Shown here: in pieces, positions 37,601 through 51,878 of the stretch
Layout: the number at the start of each line of letters is the position of its first letter
How positions within the stretch are numbered: position 1 is the stretch's first letter
Assembly: GCA_964006375.1 (NCBI GenBank)
Contig: OZ023265.1
Location: 114,941,358-115,005,357 of the forward strand
From: Tillus elongatus
Taxonomy: Eukaryota > Arthropoda > Insecta > Coleoptera > Cleridae
Length of the DNA: 64,000 nt
Direction of reading: 5' to 3'
Made by a program: the position numbers and the translations under genes
Notes under the pieces: model-generated
What the model was told of the DNA's origin: nothing
Databases searched by the model: none
The model's input: only the letters and a program-made list of their open reading frames with translations

Positions 37601-38430
37601 GGTGGTTCTAAGTTACAGATGGACAACTAACCATGAGGTAGTTTTACCGTGGAGTAGGTATGTGTTGCTACAGTTAAAACGCCTCTGACTAAATCTGCCA
37701 TTTTCCGAGAGGCATAAGCTGCTACGTATAAAATGGCGCCGAGAATCGACTCAACGTAAACTGGAGTAGAACCACTTCAGGTTTCAGGGACGACACGATT
37801 ATGTTTGTGAGTAAATGACTCCGCCAAATACGTGAAGAAAGGTGGTTAATTCAATATTAAATGATGCGCTAGTAAGCAGGAAGATAACTGTATGGAGGTT
37901 TACAAAATTATAAGCGTCTCTAGTTTTTTTTTTGTGACAGAAACTTAATCGCCCAATCCTACATTAGTAACGTTCTACAACATATTGTATTGCCTCAGCG
38001 ACTCCCACACACTGTTTTCTAGCAGGGTAATGCCAAAAACACATACAACAGCAGTAGGCCTGCAATATCACCCGGGTTATCACCAAGAAAACATATATGG
38101 GACGAATTAGGTATAATGTTGAGGCGGGTGCAATATTCCATAGTAGATGTACATAATTATGTCGTTACGTTAATTTAGATTATGCTAGGTTACGTTAAGT
38201 TAGGATAACTTACACCATGGGCACATTAATTATCTGATTCGTGGCATGCTTCGAAGAATAAATAATATTAAAATGTGGCCAGAGTTCCAAGTTTACTACT
38301 AGTTTTCTCAATCCCTTTGGTGAATTTATTGAAAAACCTTATCAGTTCTCAACATGGTTCCCCAGTGTATCAATGAAATGGGTTAACATTCACTGGGTGT
38401 TGCAGTTTTCATGTCATGGACTTATTATAC
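37601..38430. other. Intergenic, no feature recognised
   Basis: No supported gene or repeat. Confidence 0.4.
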
Positions 38431-38434
38431 AGTG

Positions 38435-38625
38435 TCCCACTTGAAGCAGCAACTTTAACCCCTTAGCGAGGGTGCCATTTACCCCTAAAATGGCAAACTG
38501 AACATGGTATCAAGTAGTAACTGTTTTAGAAAGGGCGTTGGATTCTCTTTGAAATGACACCTCGCATGGAAAATTCGGTCTGGCAGTTTCCGAAAGACAA
38601 TTATATTTTACTGTCTAACAGCATT
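38435..38625. repeat. Mariner-type terminal repeat remnant
   Basis: ACAGTGTCCCACTTGAAGCA, CCCCTTAGCGAGGGTG and the following TTGGATTCTCTTTGAAATG resemble 63,669-63,900 (CCCCTAAGCGGGGGTGACAT). No transposase nearby. Confidence 0.45.
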
Positions 38626-38633
38626 TAAAATGT

Positions 38634-38670
38634 CATGATACTAAGACTAGTCCTAGTATCATGTTAAAAT
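38634..38670. repeat. Small palindrome
   Basis: CATGATACTA and TAGTATCATG flank a 10-base centre, with further imperfect pairing outside. Confidence 0.75.
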
Positions 38671-40489
38671 GTAGGTATTTAGACAACCGATTATTCACAC
38701 ATTGTTTGAATTTATTTTTTTAACCGATGTTTAACAGATGTTTGAAGTAACCACCACTGACTGCCATGCAATTTTAAAAGTTCTGCTTGAATTTTTTACG
38801 AACTACCTGTAACATTTCCGGACTTATCAGCCGATATTCTTAGATAATTTTCTCTTTTAGTACTGCCAGATGGTTGACTTTGTTGCACAAACTTTGGCTT
38901 TTAGGTTCACCAAAAAAAAGTCTAGTGGTATTAGCTCTAGAGATCGACGTGACCGTTCAATACCTCCTCTTGCTCCAATCGGTCCATCTTACAGGAAGTG
39001 TTTTATTTACATGTTTCGTTCCTTGCATATAAGTGCGGAGGAGCGCTGTCCTGTCGAAAAAAGAATTCGTGTTTAAAGAGTCACATCCTTCTAATACATG
39101 ACGATAATATGATATATGTATTGTGTTATACAGTAAATCACGGCAAGCCTATCCAGTTGAGTTGTTTTCACTGAAAATAGGACCTATAGTATGTTTAATA
39201 AATGTTCACTTATTTAACTTCTGCAGTTTCTGCGACTAATCTTTCTTGTAAAGATGGGGTTTAACCAATACCGTATTGATAGATTTGAAATAAAAATAAT
39301 AATAAATAGTTTGCTGTTTACCTACAATTATGTTTAACGTGTGTTCCAGAAAGACCACATTATGCACATTTATCAGAACAACAGATGTTGTAATCTCAAA
39401 CTATAATAGTCCGACGATCATAGATCATCTCATTTAAGCTTGTGAACATGATTAATTTTAGAAGATATAATTTTGCAGTATCTTGATAACAAGAGTTTAA
39501 GGTATCCCGGAATCATGTGACAATGGGGAATTTGCATAAAATTTTATCCATATCTATTTCAATTTTTTTCATACCTTAATTTAATAGTAAACATGGATAA
39601 TCAAAAATAAATAAGAAATTTTGATTTTAAAGCTTTTATACGTGTTTGTAAATCCTTACTATTTTAAATTTTGTCACGTGACCACAAACGATCCGGCTAT
39701 TTTTGTGATGTCAGATGATCCACCTAGTCACGAAGAAGCAAAGTTAGATGTGCATGTTTTTCATTGAAAATCGGTGATGTTATCAAATTAATGAAATAGG
39801 GTCAAGAAAAACGTAAAATAAGCAGCTTCACATACGCACAAAACTTCGATTATTATTTATCCTATACATTCGACGTACCATTTGTTTTGGACCAAGGGAC
39901 GTATCTGCATGCGCGCACGTTTCAAACTTAGTGCATGTATTAACTCTCAGATATTTATTTTCTAAAGTTAAACGATCTCTATTACGCACTTGCGAGATAT
40001 CAAAATGATCCTTTTATTGCGTACAATGAGATAGAAGACATAAGAAAATTTCTGAAAATTCCCTATTGTTTAACATTTTTATATTTACTATGCTTAGCTT
40101 CGGGATGTCCAACTAAACCGATTTGTATATCCTCATTCGTGATTGACTAAGAACGAATGTGTTTCTTATACTCTACTGAACGAGTTTCATCAATGTTTCT
40201 CACCAGTTATAGGGAGTATTGTGCTTGAACATTTTTGACATGAAAGTGCATGTTGAAAATTTTTGCAGCAGCACTAGCGCAGTCACTAGTTCGATAATAC
40301 AGTTTAAGCAGTTCTCTCCTATCTTCTAAAGAGCAAGTCATTTTAACAACACTGTTCCACACTCCCGTACAAAAGATTAAGTCGATTAGGATTGAACGTC
40401 TTCAACAACAATAAATTATCTTTATTTTCTTATCAATAACATAAATAAGTACAGTTGGATAACCCAGATCACCACAACACATTAAACAA
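38671..40489. other. Intergenic, no feature recognised
   Basis: Only short chance frames; nothing supported. Confidence 0.4.
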
Positions 40490-40500
40490 AATTGAATATC

Positions 40501-40528
40501 GTTTCACTAACCAAGTTAGCATCATCAG
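40501..40528 (-). ncRNA. Penelope-type hammerhead core
   Basis: Minus strand: CTGATGA (40,528-40,522), stem II GCTAAC TTG GTTAGT with six pairs including one G-U, then GAAAC (40,505-40,501). The following base pattern is ACGA rather than the self-complementary ACGT, and stem I is not evident, so activity is doubtful. Confidence 0.75.
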
Positions 40529-40761
40529 GGGATGAATCATTATAAATTATTTACATTACAACACTGCTTATATTTTGTGTAGGTAGTCGGTCTAGAACGA
40601 TTAAGGGTGGTTTAACAAAACAAAAATTACGGCTTGGCGGAAATACAGCTACCGGAATTCGGTTACAGTCTATCGTACGTTCAATTCAGTGGTCAATCAA
40701 TAAACTGGCCATGGGCGGCGGTGCTGCCCAATTCATACACTTTTGTTATTATTATATTAAG

Positions 40762-40993
<232 letters not shown>

Positions 40994-41126
40994 TAGAAGG
41001 TGTTGAGCTGTCCTTGTTGTCTATTTTTTAATTAATTTTAAGTTCTCTTTATCTACGTGGTGATTATTAATCCCAGATACATCAGGCAGCGCCACTTGAT
41101 GAATAATGTAAAATAAAAAAAGCTCG

Positions 41127-41668
41127 GGATGCAGCAAGTACGTTATGGTAGTGATTTTTTATTAAATGCTTCCAATTGGAATAACTCAATGTTATATAAA
41201 CTTAGAAAGTTGAATTTTGGTGTGTAGTAAGGTCTTTCCTAAGGTAAGATATCCACCAAATTTCATTAGAATAACTTTGTAATTTTCGGTGAAAAAATTT
41301 GTTTTCGGAAGAAAATTTAAAATTTGAATAACTCAATTTTTTATAAACCTAGAAAGTTTAATTTTGGTAAGTAGTAAGGTCTCTTCTCAGTCAATACATA
41401 TAGTAAATTTCATTAAAACAGCTTTGTTATTTTCGGAGAAAAATTTTTTTCCGAAAGAAAACTCAAAATTTTCCCGGAAAACCCTGTCCGATTTTCCTGG
41501 GTAACGAACTCACCCAAGTCATTAATAAAAGAAACGCACTTGCCGAGTTTTATCGAAATCGGGTAATTATTTTTTGAGTTATCAGATGGATACATTTGAA
41601 AAAGTTTTGCAAAGTCGCACCATCGATACCTCTCTATTAGTGATTTTTTAAAAATAAAAATTCACTAG
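41127..41668 (+). mobile_element. Helentron-like element lacking the microsatellite
   Basis: 5' end CTCGGGATGCAGCAAGTACG, internal repeats of the 'GAATTTTGGT..GTAGTAAGGTCT' type, GAGTTATCAGATGGATACAT, then directly AAAGTTTTGCAAAGTC and the 3' hairpin ATTAGTGATTTTT..AAAAATTCACTA. (AT)n and the first half of the 3' block are deleted. Confidence 0.8.
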
Positions 41669-42263
41669 AAAAGTTTAAAATAAATTATGTTATCTCTCTG
41701 ACACTACTAAACATTACTTTAACCATTGAAAACCTAGCAGATAAAAATTAAAATGACGTTATGTATACTTTTTTTTTAATTTTATTTTTGAGCAGTTTAC
41801 GGCATTAACGCTGTTGAAAATCTTACTAACAATATCAATGAAATGTGCTATTAGCATCACAGAATTTTTGATAGTTTCAGAATTTTTTCGATCACTACTA
41901 GGCCGAATTTTGAACAAGGTATTTAAAAACAAATTTAATGTCCTTTATGTTCGATCTGAAATTTTTTATCGTTAGGGTGTTGGAATCGCCTTGTTAAAAT
42001 TTATCATAAAACGCGACCACAACGTCACCCCGCTGTATATATAAAATGACGTGTTTCAGACATTTTTACAAATAACGAATGTCAAATGAGATAACTGAGG
42101 TGTTCCGTTTAAATGGGACACTCTATGGGAGTGTGAGGTGAGGTGGGTTTTTTAACGTGTTACAAGGGGATATCTCACTTTAAAAAAAATTAAATTGGAA
42201 TCTGCGTAAAAAGGTAGGTATTTGTGCAAAACTATATTTCTTTTTTTATTTGCCTTTCGGTTA

Positions 42264-42480
42264 CGGAATTACACAGGTGGATTGATCGAGCAGGTCTGGT
42301 CAAGTGGGCTGCTAGTTCACCGGATTTGACCCTCCTTCATTATTTATTTTGGAGTTTTATAAAGAACAAAGTGATGGCGGCTGCTCCTACAACTTTAGAT
42401 GACATGAAAAAGAAAATCCGCTTTTCATACTTATTAGTCACACCAAAAATGTTGCAGTATGTGCAGGATTCATTTAGAAA
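42264..42480 (+). pseudogene. Mariner-type transposase, C-terminal fragment
   Basis: LHRWIDRAGLVKWAASSPDL, then TLLHYLFWSFIKNKVMAAAP and TTLDDMKKKIRFSY, matching the region around the last catalytic aspartate (SPDLTPLDFFLWG in relatives), and ending VQDSFRKKL. The rest of the protein is gone. Confidence 0.9.
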
Positions 42481-42482
42481 AA

Positions 42483-43220
<738 letters not shown>

Positions 43221-43575
43221 TGAGAAAATGCTTGAAAGTTTAAGGGGGAGGTTGCTAACAGCTTCTCATGCACCACAGATGAAAAATATTGAAATTTAAT
43301 TGTTAAATTGTTTTGTATCTTCATTTAATAAATCATAATTCGGTAACCGAAAGAGCAATTCAAAAACTCTTTTGCAGACATACCTACTTTTTACGTAGAT
43401 TTAACTTTTTTAGTTACCCCACGCTAGCCAAAATATAAAATAGAGAGGTGAAGTAAATGCCAAAACATGCCTAAATATGCCCCCCCTCGCCCTCTTACTT
43501 TTCCATGATTTACAAAAAAAGCATAAACCGTTTCGAGATATCCCCTTGTAACACTTTAAAAACTCACGCTCTATA

Positions 43576-44036
43576 GTAGATTATGCTTTTCGCTTTTTAT
43601 ACAAGAAACAGAAATTCACTAAGGTAGTTGTATTACTTCTCTGTAAGAAAGCTAACCTTGTTATTATGTAACAACGGCCAAGGTCTCCCTACCTTACCAG
43701 TATTTGTAAACGTTGGATGCCGGTCGTGTGGAATACAGAGATGACTTCTGGTGATTTCCTCTACTTCCACATCCACATAACAAGAGAAACGCGTGCACAG
43801 GCTTCGGACTGCATTTGCATCTTGTTTTGGTCCCAGCCACATTCTTTGCTTAATTACGATTGTGTGTTTGTTATTAGAACACAATGATTGTTTTGGTTTG
43901 TTTAACTTTCATTAAAATGCAATTTAAATGAACCCATTGAAGTCACGATAAATGTTTTTTTAAACATAAATGGTGATTTTATTAGTATTACAGTTTTAAA
44001 CATGTGGTTTTAACGTTCCATTGAATAGTTAAAAAA
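43576..44036. other. Intergenic, no feature recognised
   Basis: No supported gene or repeat. Confidence 0.4.
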
Positions 44037-44037
44037 T

Positions 44038-45020
<983 letters not shown>

Positions 45021-45607
45021 ATATATCCCATATCTCTTTTAATGTTGACTTTTGGACTGAGGTAAATTTGGTTGAATTTCCACTGCTGCTCTGTGTACAA
45101 TTACTTCCAGACCACACTGTATACAAGCTAACAGCATAATTTGTCTTGATATGTGCAGCAAAGAAGAAATATAAATAAAAAGTAAATCGAGTGTACACAA
45201 ACTAAAAGGTACTACACTATTTCTACTGGCAACACTGGCTGCATGAGTGGTAACAACCGGGCCTCTAAAAAGACTGTAACAGCGGCAGAAGCAGAAGTCA
45301 ATGGAAGCCGTGTGTTTTCGGTAAGAGCAAATTTCGGGAAGAAACTATTGACTATTAATAACAACAATTGACTAAAAACGATGCGAGTTGTAAGGAAAAA
45401 ATAATTATACTACAGAGGTGATAAATGATGTTAATTACAATAGGGTTATATATAATCGTAAATGCTGCCAATGATTAACAATCAGTGAATTCAGTATTAT
45501 TGACATTTCTCTGAAACTTAGAAATGAATTTCATGAGTCAATGACATTAATAGGAGCTGTCATTGACTAACCAACAGCAACCACGTACTTGATCTATGAT
45601 TTAAATA
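45021..45607. other. Intergenic, no feature recognised
   Basis: No supported gene or repeat. Confidence 0.4.
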
Positions 45608-46232
<625 letters not shown>

Positions 46233-46249
46233 AAATAAAATCTATAAAA

Positions 46250-46300
46250 ATCCTGATGCAGCAAGTGCATGTTGGTAGCAAATTATCATTTAACAAAATG
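46250..46300 (+). mobile_element. Degenerate Helentron-like 5' end
   Basis: CCTGATGCAGCAAGTGCATG then TTGGTAGCAAATTATCATTT. Only the terminus is recognisable. Confidence 0.5.
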
Positions 46301-46330
46301 GCTGGTTAAAGATGTAAAGCTTTTTTTGTA

Positions 46331-46670
46331 CTTTAACGTCACTCTATTTCCGTGACTATAGCCAATCATCGACGTCACGGAGCAGTTTCACCCCACTCTC
46401 CTGGAAATGTTGTCAAACCCCTAACTTTCTGTAAGTAGGGTAGGAATTTTAAACGTGCTCAACATAGCATGGACACGGGACCGACGGGTTTACGCCCCCT
46501 CCAAAGAACGGATAGTGCAGACATTCATCTTGCTCGCATACAATGCCAGAACCTCGGTTGATGTTAATTTTTTAGTATGTACTGAAAAAGTGAAAGGCGA
46601 ACCGTGAGAATTGAATCCAATACCCTTCGGTTCAGAGGCAGACGTTCTTACCACTGGACCACCGAGGCTC
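46331..46670 (-). mobile_element. tRNA-Gly-like SINE (copy 4)
   Basis: On the minus strand: GAGCCTCGGTGGTCCAGTGG then TAAGAACGTCTGCCTC, box B region GGATTCAATTCTC (slightly degraded), and body through CACGTTTAAAATTCC to GGAAATAGAGTGACGTTAAA. Confidence 0.88.
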
Positions 46671-46865
46671 TGAGATGTAAAGTTTGACATGTATGGCTAG
46701 AATACGGCTGCTTTATTTAATATTCAGTATAGAAAAAGCCAGATTATCAGCTGTATAGGCAGTATAAAAAATTTTGTAATTATAATTGCTGGATTTAAAT
46801 TACGACTCAAATGTAAACTTGTCAGAAAGCAACAAATTTATAGGCTATTCTATCTTATATCATAA

Positions 46866-47070
46866 TATGCCACATATATAGCATAGACCGGTTTTGTTCT
46901 AATGAAGACTCATCACTATAATATACCTACGCTCCATCAAGTCGGCATATACATCATACTGAAGCCCTGGAGTGATGGTGTCCAGCAAGGAAGGTAACAT
47001 AACGGCCGTCGTGGTATTATCCAGAGGAGTAGTTGTTTTGGGTCGCTAGTTTCCCCCACAGCTTAATTAT
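46866..47070 (-). mobile_element. Diverged relative of the hammerhead array
   Basis: On the minus strand: GTGATGA, stem II GTCTT..AAGAAC-like (GTCTTCATTAGAAC), AAAAC, CGGTC, TATG. This is the hammerhead layout with the first core base G and GAAA as AAAA, the same two changes as in the inactive copy at 14,226. It shares downstream sequence with 25,925-26,310. Confidence 0.65.
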
Positions 47071-47085
47071 TGTTACACTGAGCTT

Positions 47086-47115
47086 TTGCTACTGGTTAAG
47101 TATAACCAGTAGCAA
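47086..47115. repeat. 13-bp perfect hairpin
   Basis: TTGCTACTGGTTA, four bases, then the exact reverse complement. Just outside the array relative. Confidence 0.85.
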
Positions 47116-47379
47116 TTATATAGTAACAATTGTATAGTAATATAATTTGTCCGTTTATCGACTATTGACTGAAGGGATCAGTTTTTTTCAAAGTTATTTG
47201 TTTAAATACAAAAATACAATGAACACTTTTAAATCAGACAGCACAGAAGCTTTTAACTGAACAGAACAGTTTTTTAAAGTTATTTATTTAAATAAAAATT
47301 TATACAAACAATAAGTACTTTTAAATCAGACAGCGCAGAAAGACTCAATTTCCAATTAATTTTCTGGAAACATTTTAGT

Positions 47380-47915
47380 TAATGGAGAACAACAGCTGTT
47401 GAAACATACCTTGCAAAACACACGTCTTGTACTATATGTTCTTCATAACACGAATTCGTTTTAGATAATTTGTTTGTGACGTTTCAAATCGTTATTTTGA
47501 CATGCCTAGAAAAATAACTATTATAGTTTGTAACATTTTAGTAGTTCCTGGTGTTTTAGAGCCAAAAGAGGTGATCATTTTGTGAAATATTTAATATATT
47601 TTATTTACCACACAAATTTTTTTAGTCTTGTGTCCTGTTTTAACCCCCACTACGGTCGACATTTTTTTCTTTTATAATTTTTTCCCTTACAATATAGAGG
47701 CTTGAATTTTCTCAAGTAGAATACGTCATATAGATGCATTTTAGGTACCGAATTTGTTTGAAACAGCTGATTTATTTCCTAACAAAACAATTTTTCCGAA
47801 CTTATAATTTTCCCGAAAAGACTGGTTAGATTTACATGACAACCGAACTTATCCAAGCGACTTATTACAGGAACGCGCGTCAAATTTTATGAATATCAGG
47901 ACACCATTTTTTCGG
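47380..47915 (+). mobile_element. Diverged Helentron-like fragment
   Basis: Colinear with 15,060-15,485 and later with the family segment ACCGAACTTATCCAAGCGAC. No ends. Confidence 0.5.
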
Positions 47916-47917
47916 TA

Positions 47918-48062
47918 TGATATACACACACATGCTCCCGCCGCGCGCGTAATCATGGATGGAGTCGCAACGCACGCATGCACTCACGCACTCACGTAAG
48001 CAATCACGTTTGCACGCGCGCGCCCACGCGCACACACGCCACGCACAGCCGCACACACACAA
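47918..48062. repeat. Alternating purine/pyrimidine CA/CG-rich tract
   Basis: (CA)n and CACGCGCGC-type sequence, about 145 bases, locally GC-rich in an AT-rich region. Confidence 0.8.
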
Positions 48063-48075
48063 GAGGTTTTTAGTG

Positions 48076-48330
48076 TTTTAGTGCCTACTGTCAATTTAAC
48101 GTCAACCAAAGTTGTGGCATTATATTTGAGTAAGTTCAATGTCTACGTTTCGCCGTTTGTAAAAGGCGTATATTCGTCGGTCTTGTGTAACATGCAATGT
48201 TGAGCACGTTTAATATCCCCAGCCTTCTTACAAAAAAGGCAAAAGTTCGGCAAAGCTTCCTGGAAACAAATCCTTGGCGTCAGTGATTGACCATAGTTGC
48301 GGAAATAGACCGATGTTGAAAAAAAAACAA
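48076..48330 (+). mobile_element. tRNA-Gly-like SINE (copy 5), headless
   Basis: Starts in the body (AACGTCAACCAAAGTTGTGG) and runs to GGAAATAGACCGATGTTGAA. The tRNA part is missing, replaced by the CA/CG tract. Confidence 0.75.
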
Positions 48331-48345
48331 ACGTACACACACACA

Positions 48346-48348
<3 letters not shown>

Positions 48349-48421
<73 letters not shown>
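48349..48421. repeat. (AT)n microsatellite
   Basis: Sits between the SINE and the LTR primer-binding site, where the interior of the LTR element should be. Confidence 0.95.
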
Positions 48422-48422
<1 letters not shown>

Positions 48423-48426
<4 letters not shown>

Positions 48427-48438
48427 GCTCGGGCGCCA
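48423..48438 (-). other. Primer-binding site, tRNA-Lys type
   Basis: Minus strand TGGCGCCCGAGCAGGG, one base from the common tRNA-Lys site (TGGCGCCCGAACAGGG). It lies three bases inside the LTR end, as required for minus-strand DNA priming. Confidence 0.82.
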
Positions 48439-49100
48439 AATTGTGACGAGGCCTTGGCTTGCAGACCGTTTTTCGGTGACCAGGATTGACGGTTACTATC
48501 GGCGGATCTCGGGCGCCAGATTTTTAAAGGGTTTACTCCCTGTTGAGGATGTCTACGACCTCTTCACTGAACTCTGACCGATATACCGATCAAAGTACCT
48601 GGGTAACTCTGTGGAGAAGGGTTCGGTAGCCTTTAGGTAATATAGGCTAAATTTGGTGACCCCCGAGTGGGCGGGCTTTAATCGCTGACTCGGCGTGATC
48701 CGACCACTTCTGTTTTAACGAAAGGGGTAGCAGATTTTGTATGTTAAGGAGTTTGATAATAATTAATCAAGGTCTTTAATTTACCCAACCCTATATTACA
48801 GATTTGAAACTATTTACAAAATATATATATATACAGAACAATATTTACAAAATATGTACAAATAAACAATGCGGGTGGGTGCCCTTGCTAAAGCGGTAAC
48901 GGTCGGTGCGTGACGAAGCGCAGGGATTCGGTAAGATATGTATGATACGGACGGTATTTCACTCAAGCGAGGATACGGCAGGCGGGCAACACACAACGAT
49001 AGACAACATCAGACTACTAGCTATAACTTCTACGTCGAAGCAGGGGACAGCGGAGACCAAAAAGTGCAGACGGGAGAGACGGGATGACAGTTCCCGGAGG

Positions 49101-49137
49101 CCTATGCGGACTGTGAATTCTCAGCATCTCCGCTAGG
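49101..49137 (-). repeat. LTR hairpin 1
   Basis: Stem GCGGA/TCCGC (49,106-49,110; 49,129-49,133), extended by CCTA/TAGG across one bulged base. Loop 49,111-49,128 CTGTGAATTCTCAGCATC. Confidence 0.85.
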
Positions 49138-49167
49138 GTCAAATCGGGACGAAAACATCTTGATTAC

Positions 49168-49203
49168 TTTAGTGAGCTGTGAATCCTCAGCGTCCTCACT
49201 AAA
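49168..49203 (-). repeat. LTR hairpin 2
   Basis: Nine-pair stem TTTAGTGAG/CTCACTAAA around loop 49,177-49,194 CTGTGAATCCTCAGCGTC. Confidence 0.9.
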
Positions 49204-49300
49204 ATAACACAAGAGCTTATACTGTATGGGGCGGAAAGCCAGGAGCCAGATGAAGTGTACAGGGCTAATTGGAAAGGAAAGTATCACTTGCAGTGACCTA

Positions 49301-49330
49301 GATAGGCTGTGAATCGTCAGCGTCCCTATC
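49301..49330 (-). repeat. LTR hairpin 3
   Basis: Six-pair stem GATAGG/CCTATC around loop 49,307-49,324 CTGTGAATCGTCAGCGTC. Confidence 0.88.
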
Positions 49331-49362
49331 GGGATCAAACCAAGATGAATATATCTCGATTA

Positions 49363-49400
49363 TTTATGTGAGCTGTGAATCCTAAGCATCCTCACAAAAA
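49363..49400 (-). repeat. LTR hairpin 4
   Basis: Six-pair stem TGTGAG/CTCACA around loop 49,373-49,390 CTGTGAATCCTAAGCATC. One A/A mismatch outside, then TTT/AAA. Confidence 0.88.
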
Positions 49401-49949
49401 TAATGCAAGACACTCTAACATACGGGAATTGTCTATAGGGACGGCGGAAGGTCAGGAAAAGCAGAAATAATTCACTTGAGGAGAGTGATGATTTAAAAGT
49501 ATGAAAATTCGCTAAAATATGAATTACTTAAAACAGATAATTCTCAGCTATAACAATATTTTCGGATACGGAAATCGACCAACGAGGTGCGCTCGGACGG
49601 CAAACGGAAACGGAATCGGTGCGGACTCGTGGCGACTTAATAACTTAACAGCTGAATTAACAATACTATACTGCCTGTGCCCCGTGTTGCTTCTCCTTTT
49701 ATATGAATTTCACAGCCAGCCCAAAAACTCTGCCATGCTTGGAATTTTATCATCTTATCACAACCGGATAAGATAATATGTATGAAATACCTGTTTAATT
49801 AAATATAAATCGCCTTAAAATATTTCATGGCGAAAATATTTTAGCAAATATTTATATAGTTTGTATTTGATTCTTTTCTTATTTAATTAATTACTTACTT
49901 AGTAATTATGCGTTTTCTATCACAGACAGATAGGAAATAATACTTCATC

Positions 49950-50058
<109 letters not shown>

Positions 50059-50540
50059 TTGCTGTCGTTCTAATACCTTGTAACCCAAAAAACACAACTT
50101 TACAGCAGAGGCAAAAAACTAAATTCTACAGGAATAAAACTATTGTAGAAGGTCATATTTTGGAGTTAAAAAGAATGGAATGAAAGAATATCAGATCGGA
50201 AGTTATTTTTTCAGTAGGACATGAGTTTTAATGATGGTTATGGGTTACGAGATATTGACTTCAAATCATTTAAAACTATGGCTTACGACTTATAGTTTTA
50301 TTTCATTTATACGTAATATCTTGTATGAAACAAAAATATATATCATCTTATTCTAGTATACTTCTCAGATAAGGGAATGTTAATATTTGCTCTAGTATTG
50401 CTTCTACGTGTGTGGGTGTGCGTGTGCGCGTGGGTGCTCAGTAATCGAGCTACAAGAACTTAACCCACCCTTATTCACCGCCCTACGAAGTAGGCAGATT
50501 GAGGCCTTAGGGTTCATTTCCTTTAATAGTTCCTTAACCA

Positions 50541-50575
50541 CTTGAAAATGGTTCTAAAGCAGGAACTGAAACGTC
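50541..50575 (+). ncRNA. Degenerate Penelope-type hammerhead
   Basis: CTTGAAA in place of CTGANGA, stem II TGGTTCT AAAGC AGGAACT with a mismatch, then GAAACGTC, including the self-complementary ACGT stem III and cleavage C. Stem I is not visible. Likely a Penelope terminal-repeat relic. Confidence 0.55.
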
Positions 50576-50651
50576 GAGCTTGATTAATTCTAGACACGGT
50601 TCAACCCGAGATCCGAGTAATTCTCACACTAATGACCGCGGAAGCTTTTGA

Positions 50652-50840
<189 letters not shown>

Positions 50841-51351
50841 TTTTTCACATATTTATGTTCCTCTCACGCACTTCGAATGAGCTTTAAAACTTTATTTAAT
50901 ACTATTGGAAGCGAGTATAAGGTCGGGGAGAAGTTTTCTGTACATGCACTTTTGCCTATTGTTTTAATCCTTCTAAATTCGAAATAACCATAGATCTCGA
51001 TACAGAAGGGTATTGATTAAAGAATAAGTATAGGTATAGGTTTAAGAAACTCTGAAGCCATATTATTTTCAAGTACACTGTTATTATAGCAATACATAAA
51101 GTTTGGGTCTTTACTGAGAGAGCAAAAACGTTGTTTGGAACCTTCTTTTCCAGAAATGTACTTTTAAAGTGTAGTATTCAGTTTGAAACTTCTACAATAT
51201 AATATTATCCAATTTCAAAATAACAGTTTTCGACGAAGGGTCGCAGTTAGCAGAAGTTTTATTTTAGCTGTTTTCACGTTTCATTTCCTGACTCAGCACA
51301 AACGTATTATTTATTAAAGCACTTGTTTATTCCTTCTGGTTTTGTCTTTTG

Positions 51352-51878
<527 letters not shown>

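Larger units (their letters stand above)
48442..49762 (-). mobile_element. LTR of a retrotransposon (1,321 bp), interior lost
   Basis: Bounded by TGTGA (48,442) and TCACA (49,762), short inverted TG..CA ends. The sense strand is minus, judged by the primer-binding site at 48,438. Only one LTR is visible; the interior is replaced by (AT)n, so no gag or pol can be examined. It contains a second primer-site-like CTCGGGCGCCAG at 48,509-48,519, and a tandem pair of ~195-bp units holding four hairpins. Lineage (Ty3/gypsy or other) cannot be told. The outer boundary is inferred from TCACA and could be wrong. Confidence 0.72.

Noticed and set aside
49101..49400. LTR hairpins as hammerhead ribozymes
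   Set aside because: Neither strand contains CUGANGA together with GAAA; the loop CTGTGAATCCTCAGCGTC does not fit.
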